DNA from: Lutraria lutraria
Taxonomy: Eukaryota; Mollusca; Bivalvia; Venerida; Mactridae
Length of the DNA: 64,000 bases
Assembly: GCA_964023205.1 (NCBI GenBank)
Contig: OZ026835.1
Span: forward strand, 36,801,083-36,865,082
Direction: 5' to 3'
Part shown: one piece after another, positions 1 through 11,515 of the stretch
Position numbering within the stretch: position 1 is the stretch's first letter
Layout of the letters: each line of letters opens with the position of its first letter
Notes under the pieces: generated by a model
Database searches by the model: none
What the model saw: the letters and a program-made list of their open reading frames with translations, nothing else
What the model was told of the DNA's origin: nothing
Translations under genes and position numbers: made by a program

Positions 1-3000
1 AATATTTAACTTCTTTCAGCTTGCCTGTGATCTTATTATATTCTCATAACATGCTGACAAATAGCACAAAAAGTGATATTTGCTCTGAGTAACAGCTGCT
101 TTTCTTGTTATATAGTTGCAGCCTGTACAATAAAGGGCTCCTTCCCTTTGAAATGTTTTAGAAATCATTCAGTTTTCATTCAAATTTCCAATTTACTCCT
201 TGAAATTTCATTCCTCAAATTAGTTTCAGGCTGGAATTTGTTCCCCAAAGGGGCTTCAACCCTTTCCTTTCAATCCCACATTAAGGACTACGATGACTCC
301 CCCCAAAACATAAAGAAAATCCCTGAGTAGACGATTAATATATTAACAATATTTGTTCCTTGTTGGAAGCTAGTGACTATGTCTTTATGTAGAACAATCT
401 AACATCTTTGTTTTTCTAGCAAATGACTGTCTCGTGTATATTCTATATGAGGAAGATATCATGTTACTCCCTCCCCATCCTACGTATTCTTCCTATGTTT
501 GTGTTACCTGTTCATTAGCTGTTTTCTTCAAATCTTCAGTTTGTATACGTAGCTGATGATAAATCACTTCATATTCCTTAATAAACAGGACCTTCCCTAA
601 CTAGCACTTCTATCCTTTCTGAGGTATAATGTACGTAACAATTGAATGTGACTTTTTTTCGCTCAAGTATTCAGCCTTTTAGAGACTAAAATGTCTCTTA
701 TTTCTTTTTTGTTTATGATCAGTTTTGATACTGTTGTTAAAAGCCTTTTGACACGCCTGATATCTATTTTGTTAGTGTGACTTAGTTTCTTTAGTTTAGT
801 AAATTGATTTATTTGTCAATATTATTGAGAATGAATGTCATTTTGGGGCAGCTATTTGTATTATTTAAAATACTTCAATACATTGAGTTAAAATTTTCAA
901 GAAACCTGAATTGGATTTATAATTTTCATTTTTCGTGGGTTAAAACTCAGTACTTTTTCCGGGCAGTCGGACCAACTAAAGGAAAAATTTTACCGGACCA
1001 GCACAGGTCTGGCAGACTTTCAGAATGACTGAATCGGATTAAGTTAAGAAGCAAAAGTACCGGTAGATCAATAATTTATGTATTTTGAGATTCGTTAAAA
1101 AATGATGTTTGTAACTTCCAAGTTGTGATGTGCGTTCAGATCGTAGTATTGTTTGCCAAAATGAACATTATGTGCGATATCTGTTAGTTTTGATAATCAT
1201 ATTTTTGCTTCAACATTATATTTTTGTGTATTGTTAGGTTCGGTAATCGTCCAGAGAATGTTAAAAATCTTCTATCTTTAGATACCGCGAATTTGAGTAC
1301 CCATTTATGTATTTTGATTCAATGTAATATTTGGGTCATGAACCCTTGTGTAAGTAATGGTTTTAAATGTTTTCAGTGCAATGTATTTAGCACAAAGGTT
1401 CATCCATTATATTTGTGTTAAGCCTTTTATAATCTTTTTTTTGTATTACAACAATGCACTAAGGGCAGTTTTTTTCTAGTCCCTAATGTAAATACATTGG
1501 ATCAAAACTTAAGAAAAAGTGAATTTGTGTTAAACACTGATTAATAATATCTTATGTTTAAGACTTACAATTGTATAATATGTTTCACATACCGGACGGT
1601 AGTATTCACTGTCGTATATAATTTGAAAAATGAAGTTTTTATCTTTTTGATTTATTCACAGTTTTAATCTTTTAAGTGCTAACTATCTTGAAGTTTGAAT
1701 TTCTGCACTTTTAATTTTTGTCTGAATAAATGCATGAAGACTTGTTATTTAGTTCATATACTGTTCATAGTTTAAGTTAAGTATACTTATGTGATTTATA
1801 TATCATTTACTTAAAATGGCAAGCTATATATACAGGTTATTAATCCTAATTTTATGCTTTGTATGTTTTGTATAATCGTCATTGTTGCATAAATGTTACC
1901 TGATATTCATTGATATTTCATACAGTGTATATATTTGTATTTCATTTCATACTGTTAATGTGTAAGCAATTTGACATTCATTTAAGATAAGACGAAATAA
2001 TGTTTCATATCAAATACTGTCTTTTGAACCAAGCAAATACTGTCTTGGTTATTTCTGTACATTCTTTAACCCATTACTGCTGAGATAGCATCCGGGTTTC
2101 AGAAAAGAAAATCTACGAAGTAACCGTAAAATTCGTAAGAAGCTGTCATGTCGGTTTGTATTGAATGCTTTTCAGTTTGAAGAATTTTCCAAAACTCTTT
2201 TGTGAAGAGTATTCTATAACACAAGTTTTTTTCAGAGAAATCTTTGAAGATATAACTTTTGAATTATTTATGTAGTTTAAAAATTAGCTAATAAGCTTAT
2301 TTAAATTGTAAATAATACAGTACATTTTAATATAGATAAATGTAAATGAACATGTTTCAATGTTGCATTTGATTATAAATACTTAATTTTTTCTTATGTT
2401 CCACCCTGGGCATGTCATGTCTCAATGACGATTCGGTTGATAATTATGTTTAATGCCAGTCGTCCTTCACTTCTGATAATTTATGTTGATAAGTTTGGTA
2501 GTCACATGCCAAGAACAAGGTCAGATATCGTAGAGATTCAAATAAAACTTGTTAACTTCCTGCTTGTAAATTAACTTCGGTTAAATTAGATATGGATGGA
2601 TACAGACGTAAAAACCTTTAAAAATTGCAAACAATTGGTACTAAAATTATAATTATTTCAAACTGTACATTTTAAAGTGATATGAAATAAATCCATAATG
2701 TGTTAAATGTTTACAGTTAAAAACAGGAGTAAAACCTTTAAAAATATACTTAAGTGAAGTTAGTGCTAAAAGAATGATTTTTTCAAACTGTATATTTTAA
2801 AGTGATATATGACCTAATGAGCTGAATCCAGAATGTGTTAAATGTTTATAAAATTGTTGGTAGTTGTATCATTGTGATCTAAAAGCTGTCGGTGTTTGTT
2901 AAATGTTATATTATATCATAGTAGTGTATATGTACAATGTTATTTTTTGCTCAACTGTTATGTGTTAGATGACTGTGCATTATGTATATAATTATCACAT

Positions 3001-3121
3001 CATGGCTACATTACATTGATTGGAATACATTATAAATTTGTGTATATGTTTGATATCTTAAATACATGCTGGACATTTTCATGTTCATCAAATTATTATT
3101 TGTATTCTTGCTTCATCTTAT
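1..3121. other. AT-rich intergenic sequence, no supported gene
   Basis: No open frame here shows coding character. The longest (73-330, 804-1028, 1224-1421) are low-complexity, AT-rich and match no family I know. Several AATAAA hexamers occur on the plus strand (for example near 1726 and 2541), so the stretch could include the 3' untranslated tail of a plus-strand gene lying to the left. That is only a possibility, because no coding end is visible. Confidence 0.5.
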
Positions 3122-3350
3122 TATGCCCCCTTTCGAAGAAAAGGGGTTATATTGCTTTGCACATGTCGGTCAGTCCGTCCGTAACCAAACCTTGTCCGAC
3201 CAATATCCAGAGAACGATTTGGCCTAAGCTTTTCAGATTTGGTTGGGAGGTTGGTCATCATATGTAGATGACCTCTAATGATTTTGGGGTCAGTATGTCA
3301 AAGGTCAAAGTCACAAGGGGGCATCCATGTTTCACAAACACTTCTTGTTC
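3122..3350 (+). repeat. Dispersed repeat F, copy 1
   Basis: It begins ATGCCCCCTTTCGAAGAAAA and ends near AAAGGTCAAAGTCACAAGGG. The same opening and the same GGTCAAAGGTCAAGGTCAC block recur near 40157-40390, and the opening recurs inverted near 29835-29935. This is a mobile or formerly mobile repeat, not a gene. The short frame across it (3016-3267) is accidental. Confidence 0.6.
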
Positions 3351-3465
3351 ATTTAATAATTTGCCATCTTAATTGTATTTGCCCAGAGGTGGTTTTGATA
3401 CATGATGTATTTATAATTGCTTGTTTCAACCTAATCAGACTTTATTAGACTTAATATGTGTTTGT

Positions 3466-3645
3466 TTCTGGTTACATATATGCACATTAAAAATAGGGTA
3501 GGTAGGTTAGGAACCTTTATAACTATTAACTATTTACTTTGGCTCTTGAAAAGCCTGTGATAAAGTGGGTGTACCATTCCTCAGGCCTGATAAAAAGCCT
3601 AGGGTTGTGAGGTAAACTTAGTGTAGGTCAGGTGACCAGAAACGA
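3466..3645. mobile_element. Repeat E: short inverted-repeat element, copy 1
   Basis: The ends are inverted: TTTCTGGTTAC on the left and GTGACCAGAAA on the right. The internal blocks 'CTCTTGAAAAGCC' and 'CCATTCCTCAGGCC' recur, inverted, in a second copy at about 56430-56581. This fits a small non-autonomous DNA transposon. Confidence 0.6.
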
Positions 3646-4022
3646 AGTTATTTTTATGCCTTGCACAAATTGGAGATTGAGTGAAAACAATTTCTCATCA
3701 TAAGTTACTGGTACAGGTACATACATATATGATAATTGTGTAGAAGACTATTAAGCAATTTAATCCACACCTCAATCATGGTTTATCAATATTTTCCAAT
3801 TCATTCAATATCACCTATACAATACACACAAAACTGTTTTTCAACATATTCAATGGTCTTATTACAAGGTAATATCCTGTCTTGCCCAATTTACATGTAG
3901 TTTACTGCTTAATTCAGGTTAAATTCCACTCCATTTGGAAATTGGGCCTGAAATGGTCTCCTGATTTCAAAACACATGTATCTCTTACTTATATATGACA
4001 TAACATTATGTATATACATGCA

Positions 4023-4220
4023 CAGTAAAACCTGTGTTAGCAGCCACCTTAGTGTATTTAGGTTACCCTGTGAATTAAGGCCACATTTTAAGAAAAAAAA
4101 ACGTATTTATTATTATATAAATTATTTAGAACAAAATGACTTCCAAGTAAAAGTCACCTGTCAATAAAGTCCATATTTTGTCTTCCCTATACGTGGCCTT
4201 TGTTCTCTGGTTTAACTGTA
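4023..4220 (-). mobile_element. MITE family A, copy 1
   Basis: Left end CAGTAAAACCTGTGTTAGC and right end GGTTTAACTGTA are imperfect inverted repeats. Family A has CAGTCAAACC ends next to TA dinucleotides, as in Tc1/mariner-type MITEs (known family rule; the assignment here is inference). The interior carries GGCC(A)-AATAAA-like blocks shared with about 15 other copies in this window. Confidence 0.75.
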
Positions 4221-4606
4221 TGTGATAAAAGTGTTTTTTGGTCTATGTTGCCATTTTAAGCCCAATTCACCATTATACACCTTCCCAAATATGAACTTTT
4301 ACTATTAACCCCTATGACTATACTTAATTCCTTGTTATTGTTTGTGATGAGTTTAATGTCAAACCACCAGTTGGGGCCATACATGACAATATCCAGCTTT
4401 TAGGAATAATGAGGCCCTATAATTGAACTTTCACAAGCTACTGGATAGCTTCCTCACATGAAATTTCTATTATCACATATGGGATTTCAAAATGGCAGCT
4501 GTGAACAGGGAGTGCTTGCTTATGAGAGCCTTAAGTCACTGAACTACATAAGCCACACCTCATTTGTTTTACTTGTTGACTATGTTCATGTTCTCAATAC
4601 AATATA

Positions 4607-4793
4607 CAGTACAGCCTCTCCAGAGTGGCCCTCTCTTGAGCAACAACCTCTCTATAAAAACAGCATGATGTTTTCCCACTGCACGATTTAACTATTAATT
4701 TTAAACCTATGTAGAGCAACATTTACCTCTCACCAACAGAAAAATTTTGCTACTACCAAAGGGTGTTGCTTTGGAGATGTTGCACTCAGTATA
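4607..4793 (+). mobile_element. MITE family B, copy 1
   Basis: The left end is CAGTACAGCCTCTCCAGAG. The right end contains GTTGCTTTGGAGATGTTGCA. The two ends are inverted relatives. Interior blocks 'CTCTTGAGCAACAACCTCTC' and 'TTTTGCTACTACCAAAGGG' recur in seven other places in the window. Ends of the CAGT type beside TA suggest a Tc1/mariner-related MITE. Confidence 0.7.
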
Positions 4794-5559
4794 CCTTGTC
4801 TAAAAGTAAAAGTATCCATAAGGTATGCAAGAATAGTTCGAGAAAAAATAATGTTTTCTTGAATTCCGTTTGAAGGAGTATACATGTATAAAATTCATAC
4901 ACAATAATACCTGGTCTGTAAATTTGAAAAGAAGGACAACATCTTTACAAACAACATGGGTGTAGGTTAGTCACCTTTTTAAGTAAGAGAGGGAACGTTA
5001 TCTATTGATGTGGACAGAAATGTTATATCAAGCTGCCAACAGTTTCTGTCAGTTAAATTATAAAACATGTTAATAATGAATTTGTGAGACTGTTCAGAAA
5101 ATCAAAATGCACCGCTCTTAAATATACATTGTTTGTTATGCTATATTTGGTGCACAGTTACCTGTGATTTGGTGTTGATGTTTTTTCGAAAAAACAACAA
5201 CACTATTTTCACAAAGCACTATTTATAAAAAGGCGATAATGAGAAATATGGAAGGTATAAAGTATATATATAAAGTATAAAAAGACGCAAAAAATATTTT
5301 CTGGTTATCCGACTGACCATAATTTATCGCCACCATCCTAGACTTTTATATTTTACCGATAGACCCGAAGAACTGTCCGTCCACTTATTAACCTTTCCAC
5401 ACGTGTACTTTCAAGAACAAAAACGTCACCGACTTACTGCATCCACTTCTATATTAACACTATTTTTTTCATCACGAAGATGATATTTATATTGGAAGAT
5501 TGTACTTTAATTGGAAATATCCAGTGCGTCCAAAGGTCATGTTATTCACTTGATCATTT
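4794..5559. other. Intergenic, nothing recognised
   Basis: AT-rich sequence without a supported open frame, RNA gene or clear repeat on either strand. Confidence 0.5.
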
Positions 5560-5720
5560 TGGGAAAGCTGAACTATCAAGGGACTCTACATTACAACAAA
5601 GAGTCCCTGGCTTTCCATAGTAATCACTCGCTTGGCGCGCATGAATTTCTGATGCGGACCTAACTACTACGTTTTTCTACATCCGCCATACAATTCCGTT
5701 GTTAGATTAGTTTCAGATTC
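5560..5720 (+). repeat. Dispersed repeat D, copy 1
   Basis: It contains the ordered blocks GCTGAACTATCAAGG, TCACTCGCTTGGCGCGCATG and TTTTTCTACATCCGCCAT. The same order recurs near 34375-34470 and, inverted, near 63385-63512. It is a dispersed repeat of unknown class. An inner stem (AGGGACTCT with AGAGTCCCT, 5578-5609) is private to this copy. Confidence 0.6.
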
Positions 5721-5767
5721 CATGAGTAATTTCAGTACTTTGATTGTTAGTGGGGTTAACGTACGTT

Positions 5768-5990
5768 TTCAGTTACTAGTATACGTCAGCTGATTCATCT
5801 AAACTGATTTCCAGGACTGTATCATAAACCAGTACCAACTAACCCTTACACAATGAGATGGCAACTTCTTCATGCATACATGGAAGAAAATCTACATTTT
5901 TTGGTCAAATTTTGATACATCTGTCGCGATCGAGATTCGAATCTGCATCGCCGTGTTACAAGTCCAGCGCACTGGACCACAATACATTCC
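5768..5990 (-). mobile_element. tRNA-derived SINE-like repeat (family C), copy 1
   Basis: Read on the minus strand from about 5982, the sequence gives GTGGTCCAGTGCGCTGGACTT (trimmed core TGGTCCAGTGCGC), which resembles a pol III A box. About 35 bases later comes GATTCGAATCTC, a good B box. The body (AGTACTGGTTT..CCTGGAAA read on the minus strand) is shared with copies near 41488-41640 and 60741-60910. Pol III-type head plus dispersed body is the definition of a tRNA-derived SINE. The central domain is not assigned. Confidence 0.6.
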
Positions 5991-6079
5991 ATAATTCTGT
6001 ATCTATAAATATTGGCTTGAACTAGAAGTATAGGATTAGATATTGTAATATGACATGCATTTGCTGATCAAATAAAATA

Positions 6080-6260
6080 CAGTCAAACATGTGAACAAAG
6101 CCCACCTTTTGGAAAGACATGATTTGGCAAGTTTATTGACAAGTGGCCTTTATTTGGAGGTCATTATGTTCTGAATAATTACTTGGTTTTTCTAAAGAAT
6201 GTCCTTTATCCAGAGGGTGGTCTTTATTCGGAAGTGGTCGCTAACGCAGGTCTGACTGTA
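6080..6260 (+). mobile_element. MITE family A, copy 2
   Basis: Ends CAGTCAAACATGTGAAC and CGCAGGTCTGACTG are inverted repeats flanked by TA. The interior shows the family blocks 'GGCCTTTATTTGGAGGTCAT' and 'TTTTCTAAAGAATG'. Confidence 0.8.
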
Positions 6261-7843
6261 TTTGAGATTTTATTTAAGACTCAATGATATTAATACTATT
6301 TTAATTATTAAGAGTAGTACTAAATGTTATCTGTTGTAAGTCACATATAACTTATTGTAATTACATGTAGTACTAATTACTATGTACATGTTCAAGATTT
6401 CAATTTTATCAAGGTCTGTTATCAGTGTTAAACAGTCGATATACTTAACCATGTTGATTATGTCCGCTTTTCGTAAGCGTATAATATTCACGATGACATA
6501 TAAGCGTAATATGGTCCGGCACTGTGAGCATATGCTACTTATTTGCATATTTTTATTACTACAGTAAAGCCGCAGTTTAATCCAATAAGTACTTGGTTAA
6601 TTGAATGGCTAATATCGATTAGCTTCTAACTTTTATGTTTCACGTGATAAATTATAGTTTCATGTTTGTACAAAATGCGTAGTTTAAAATAAAACACTCC
6701 TCCCATATAATGCGTTGTAAATTTACAACGATTGTGTGACACATTATCAGACATTGGTGATTCGTTTACCTCTATTATTAGACGAACAAAATAGACAAAT
6801 TTGGACTTGAAGAATTTATTGACTGCGCGTAAAACCTTGGATTATTACGCTTGCTTGTGTTTGTGGGGCATAGTCGGGCAGGTGATTTACTCATATGTTA
6901 AAACTGGGAGCACATTTTCATACTGTGATCTCAGGGGATTGATGGCTCCAGGAGTTAGGGTTTTTAGAGCGAACAGAGATGGCTGCATTTTTGCTACACC
7001 CAGGTTGAAGAATCCCCACTAGTATGGTACATGTATCAAATAAACTAAACGTTTATGATAATAATTCAGCTGAATATATTTAAGTTTCCAACACGATTAT
7101 ACAAAGCGTAAATTAGTAATTACAGAGTTGTGTTTGACAGTTGACGTCTACCTGTAGCCATGACCACCCATTGATTTCAAACGAATTTCCTGCATATTGT
7201 AAGCTGTATAGACGCTATAACCGAACGTTACATCCAGACATCATGCCAAAATTGATAGTTCTAATATAGCATGCTTGGAGTAAATGATTGATAGCTTTAC
7301 GACATAAAATAGAAACAAAATTTAAAAAAATACCAGCTGCAGCATCCGTAATCTCAGAACGTTTTAAATAAAACAATACTTAAAAAGACTGCCTTAACTT
7401 TTAAGGCATAACTTAGGTCGATCGAGTCTGGGAATGTTTATTGATAACACCAAGTACGGATTTCTTATAAACAAATTAAGGGCTATGTACAATTATTCCA
7501 CTTCTAACGAGTTCTAAGAATATTGTCTTAGAAAACGTTTAACTCCGTGCATAGGACTATCATTTAAATGTGGAAAATATACAGTATACGATTGTACAGT
7601 TGGCAAATTAAGATGTCACATTCTTGATAGACTCTAAGAAGTCAGACTTTCCTGCAAGAGTCTGCAAGTTATATTTAGAATTCACAAATTACCAGGAAAT
7701 TCTACGAAGGTTATATCCTTCTCACCGACAAATCAGTTATAACTTGTAAGTCGGTACAGCTACAATTAGGCGACACTTTAAGATACTATATTTACATCTT
7801 ACTGCATGAAACTCTGTTTAATTTGGCTTTTTTTACATTTACT
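6261..7843. other. Intergenic, nothing firm
   Basis: No supported gene. A 73-codon frame at 6801-7022 has slightly better composition in its second half but no recognisable domain and no plausible splice partners. Overlapping frames on both strands at 6327-6567 are chance frames in AT-rich DNA. Confidence 0.45.
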
Positions 7844-7960
7844 CTCAGATTTGTGTTAGCGGGCACCAGAACAAACTGACCCCCAAATAAAGACCACCTG
7901 ACAATAAAGGCTAAATGAAGTCTTACCCAAGGATGGCCTTTGCTTACAGGTTTGACTGTA
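7844..7960 (-). mobile_element. MITE family A, internally deleted copy 3
   Basis: The right end ACAGGTTTGACTGTA is intact and the left end has decayed to TTGTGTTAGCGGGCACC. About 70 bases of the usual interior are missing. AATAAAG motifs remain on the plus strand. Confidence 0.65.
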
Positions 7961-8137
7961 TGTGTACAGTTCTATGATTTACTACATGTATATCAATTTT
8001 GACTCTAAGGATACATTGAAGTCTTGATCGAGATTAGCTTCTGAATTTTAGGTATCTTATTGAATAAATACCAGACAAATAATTACTTCCGTTTAATCAG
8101 AAAGCACACAAATTCACTAATTGAGGTTGTAAAGTCA

Positions 8138-8306
8138 AAGTCAAACCTGTGACCAAAGGCCAACCATGAGCATAACTGGATCTTTGTTGACAGGTGACCT
8201 TTACTCGGAAGTCATTTTGTTCTAAATTATCAATGACGGTTTTTAAAAGAATGGCATTTATTCTAAGGATAGCCTTTATTCGGATTTGACCGAAAACACA
8301 GGTTTT
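8138..8306 (+). mobile_element. MITE family A, copy 4 with decayed right end
   Basis: The left end AGTCAAACCTGTGACC and the interior TTGACAGGTGACCTTTACTC are clear. The right terminal repeat is degraded (CACAGGTTTTAAGG). The 103-codon minus-strand frame at 8097-8408 lies mostly on this element and is not taken as a gene. Confidence 0.7.
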
Positions 8307-9294
8307 AAGGTACTTCAATAATAAGACCTTCTCTTGATGAAGATTTTTTTCATTGTTTGTTTTCAACATTTTCCTCCATGTGTCAGCTTCAAGATAAGAC
8401 CACCTCAATATTATCAGCTTGAGATGAACTTAGTATTCAAGTTTGGTTATATTTCTTGTTGTTTTCAAAGGGTCCACAATGGAAATAAGAATCTTCTCTT
8501 TTTTGTGTTTAACCTGGTGCTGATGTACATTGCATGATATTTTCTAAATTATATTTTAAGGTTAGTTTTCCTATATCTTTTGTATTTCACTTTGTACATG
8601 GGTTAAAGTTGGAAATTAAAAAAAAACCTTTGGCTTGAAATTCGAAATAACAAAAAGCGAAATTACCGACGTTAAAAGCACCCGGCCATCTAATCAGATA
8701 TGGGATACCCCCACTGATTTCTCACAGGATTTAAGTAATTTGGGGAAATGACATTTCCGTACCTAATCCCGAAAACTATTACCCCTGCTTGTATCATGTA
8801 ATGTTAAATCCGAAATAAATATTTCTATCTATGAAACGAGGGCGCCAGTCATAACATTACATGGAACGGAGCAACTTAATCCAGCGAAATTTCTGAAGTT
8901 TAATACCTACGTGAAATTGTTCATTTAGACTGTAATACAAGCCTATGGTGCATGCACAACTCAACGTTTATAGTTAGTCTCAGATTTTGAAATATTTTAT
9001 GAGCGCGCGACGCAATAAACACACGCGGGACTTTTAATCAATTTAAAGGATAACATATTATTACAACTAAAATGCAAATTGCCATTACATTTAAGATTAA
9101 AGTAATTTATGAGTAAGAAAATACTAAAATAAAAAATGACATTTTACATATCATCTATAAGATATCAAATACATTGTGTTTGCTATTTGCCTTGTGTTAA
9201 TACTTATTGCGAAATTGGAAGGTTTTAATGAAGAGAAATGTTTATATTACTGCAAACTTTGTTCTAGCTTGTCGGTTCATTTGTATAACATATA
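8307..9294. other. Intergenic, nothing recognised
   Basis: No coding frame, RNA gene or dispersed repeat could be supported. It contains a short GC-richer patch near 9001 (GAGCGCGCGACGC) of unknown meaning. Confidence 0.45.
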
Positions 9295-9474
9295 CAGTGC
9301 AATCTCGCCAAAGCAACACCCTTTGAGAGAAGCAAAATTAGGTTGTTGTTGTTGAAAGGTTATTGCTGTAGAGCGGTTAAATTATTAGTTAAATCATGCA
9401 GTAGAAAAAATCATGCTGTTGTTGAAGGGAGATTGATGCTCAAGAGAGGGCCACTCTGGAGAAGTTGTATTGTA
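9295..9474 (-). mobile_element. MITE family B, copy 2 (inverted orientation)
   Basis: The left end is CAGTGCAATCTCGCCAAAGC. The right end reads GGCCACTCTGGAGAAGTTGT. The interior 'AATCATGCTGTTGTTGAAGG' is the reverse complement of the family B core. The overlapping 96-codon frame at 9343-9633 is a by-product. Confidence 0.7.
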
Positions 9475-9659
9475 TACAAGTATACATGTATACAGAATTG
9501 TATTATTAGTGTATTATTCTGTATTACAAAAAAATGTAAAGTTTACGTAATAGCATATTCTGTCTGTCCGTCTGTCCAGTTTTCTCATATGCAATTTTTG
9601 TCCCGGTTGGTATTCGAACTCATAGCGATATAAGGCTTGTGAATACAGGTCAGATACCA

Positions 9660-9773
9660 CTTAGTACTGTAAAAATATAACTTAGACATATGTACATAAT
9701 TATACGATAAATATGTCTTAGTACTGTAAAAACATAACTTAGACATATGTACATAATTATACGATAAATATGT
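9660..9773 (+). repeat. 57-bp exact-length direct duplication
   Basis: Two adjacent 57-base units, 9660-9716 and 9717-9773, are nearly identical (start CTTAGTACTGTAAAAA, end CGATAAATATGT) and differ at about one base. The near identity indicates a recent duplication. Confidence 0.9.
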
Positions 9774-10087
9774 TTTTGGTTCTTGATGTGGCCATTTAAA
9801 GACCCAAATTCACCACAATGCACCATTCGAATAACGTACCAGCCCCCAATGGTATTTTCTGTTAATGCGAATCATTGTGATTATTATTGTATTATAAGAT
9901 TGCCTGAGGGCTGCATCATATCATACATCATTTATTCGTGATTATCTTCATAACGAAATTATTCTTGTGACAAATAGACGACTGGCTGTAATTAATTATT
10001 CAGATTTAAAGAGAACAAAACGAGACGAATTTTAACCGAATTAATGTAACAACTAGTTTAGCTTTAGGTATACTATGAAGTACATGT

Positions 10088-10267
10088 ACAGTATAGTCTG
10101 TTTACGATGACCTCCCTGGGGAAGAATTTATGTGGCATTGATTGACAGGTGGCATTTATTTGGAGGTCATTTTGTTCTGCATAATCAATGACGGTTTTTA
10201 AAAGAATAATCTTTATTCACAGGGTGGCTTTTATTCGGAGGTGGTCGCTAACACAGGTTTGACTGTA
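10088..10267 (+). mobile_element. MITE family A, copy 5
   Basis: Decayed left end CAGTATAGTCTGTTTACG and intact right end ACACAGGTTTGACTG. The interior GGCATTTATTTGGAGGTCAT and TTTTTAAAAGAATAATC match the family. Confidence 0.75.
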
Positions 10268-10450
10268 TATAAACCTGGTTTCCGCTAACCGTAATACCAA
10301 ACATCCAGGGTCGGTAAGTTGGCATTTTTTCGCGGTATATTGTTTATTCGGAGATAAATTTTCTAAGCAAATGAAAATATTGACAAGAAAATACCCCGAC
10401 AAAATTAAGGTCGGTAGAAAAAGGGTCGGTGGGGTTCGTTGAAACCGGGA
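10268..10450. mobile_element. Short inverted-repeat element with GGGTCGGT blocks
   Basis: Ends CCTGGTTTCCGCTAAC and GTTCGTTGAAACCGGG form imperfect inverted repeats. Just inside lie CAGGGTCGGTAAG and AAGGGTCGGTGGGG. It abuts MITE A copy 5 directly. Only one copy is visible here, so the class is inferred from the ends alone. Confidence 0.45.
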
Positions 10451-11334
10451 ACCACTCGTTTCACGCTCAAAATGACATTGACACTGCGCAACTTATAAAA
10501 TCGGTCACCTAGATTTTAAAATATTTTGGACACCATTAGAACATTTATTATTTTGGCCGACTTATTGTTATAAAAAAGGCAAATTGTTCATTCATCTGAG
10601 AGTAAGTAAAGCTTTTGAGTAAATTAAGTAGCACAATACTGTATACGTCTTAATATTGGTTAGTACGTTAATTTCACCCTTAAGGTATCAATATAAGTAA
10701 GTGATAGTTATGTTCACAAACTATTCAGAATATAAGTTGAGTCGTTTATATACATTTGTATTTAATCTTTCCTTACATCATTATTTGCCTTTGTGGGAAA
10801 ATCCACGATTACAGGAATACATGTACTTACAGTAATACATGTATTTATATTTACACTTCAACAAGTCCATATACCAGCCACAGCGATTAATATACATGTA
10901 CAAGTTAACATATACTATTTGTTAACACAGTCATTGGAGTAGACGTTAAATTCGTTATAGAATTGATATTCGCCGTACAAATTATCGCGTTTTTTCTACT
11001 GTAAGACACACTTATAAACAGAGTTGACATAAGTACAGTTCATGTTATCTTAGTATAAGTAAATGCCGCTCGTTCGTAGTTACTGTACATGGTCAGTGTA
11101 CATTATTTTTGTTCAAATACCGCTCAGAAATCTACAGACAGCGAACATTTTTGTGGGCAGTTTGGTCTACAGGATTGCGGTTTCCAATAGTCAACACTTA
11201 AATTAATGATATATATATATACTGGGGATGTCCTGGTTATAATTTATCTACCAGAATTTATTTTATGACATATATAGTTTAAAGATGAAGGCGAGTCACC
11301 ATATGGTATATTTGCTTTTGTCTGATCAAAAGAA
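10451..11334. other. Intergenic, nothing recognised
   Basis: AT-rich sequence with no supported feature apart from scattered ACATGTAC palindromes, which are common throughout the window. Confidence 0.5.
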
Positions 11335-11515
11335 TACGTCTGAATGGCCAATAATAAAATATTTTATAGACGTCTAGATCTGATTGGTCAAAAAAAAAGT
11401 TTAATCGACGTCTGATTGGTCAATGATAAAATAGTTCATAGACATCTGATTGGACAGTCAATTATTGTATCAATGTCTGATTGGTCAATAAAATATCATA
11501 TCGACGTCTTACAAA
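11335..11515 (+). promoter_or_regulatory. Cluster of TGATTGGTCA (CCAAT/NF-Y-like) repeats
   Basis: Four close matches TGATTGG(T/A)CA start at 11381, 11413, 11448 and 11478. A degenerate fifth (TGAATGGCCA) is at 11341. Several are preceded by GACGTCT or GACATCT. ATTGG is the reverse complement of the CCAAT box bound by NF-Y. The spacing of 30-40 bp shows this is a degenerate tandem repeat. No transcription start is visible nearby, so a regulatory role is inference only. Confidence 0.4.

Noticed and set aside
8097..8408. 103-codon minus-strand frame
   Set aside because: Largely composed of a family A MITE; sister copies do not keep the frame.
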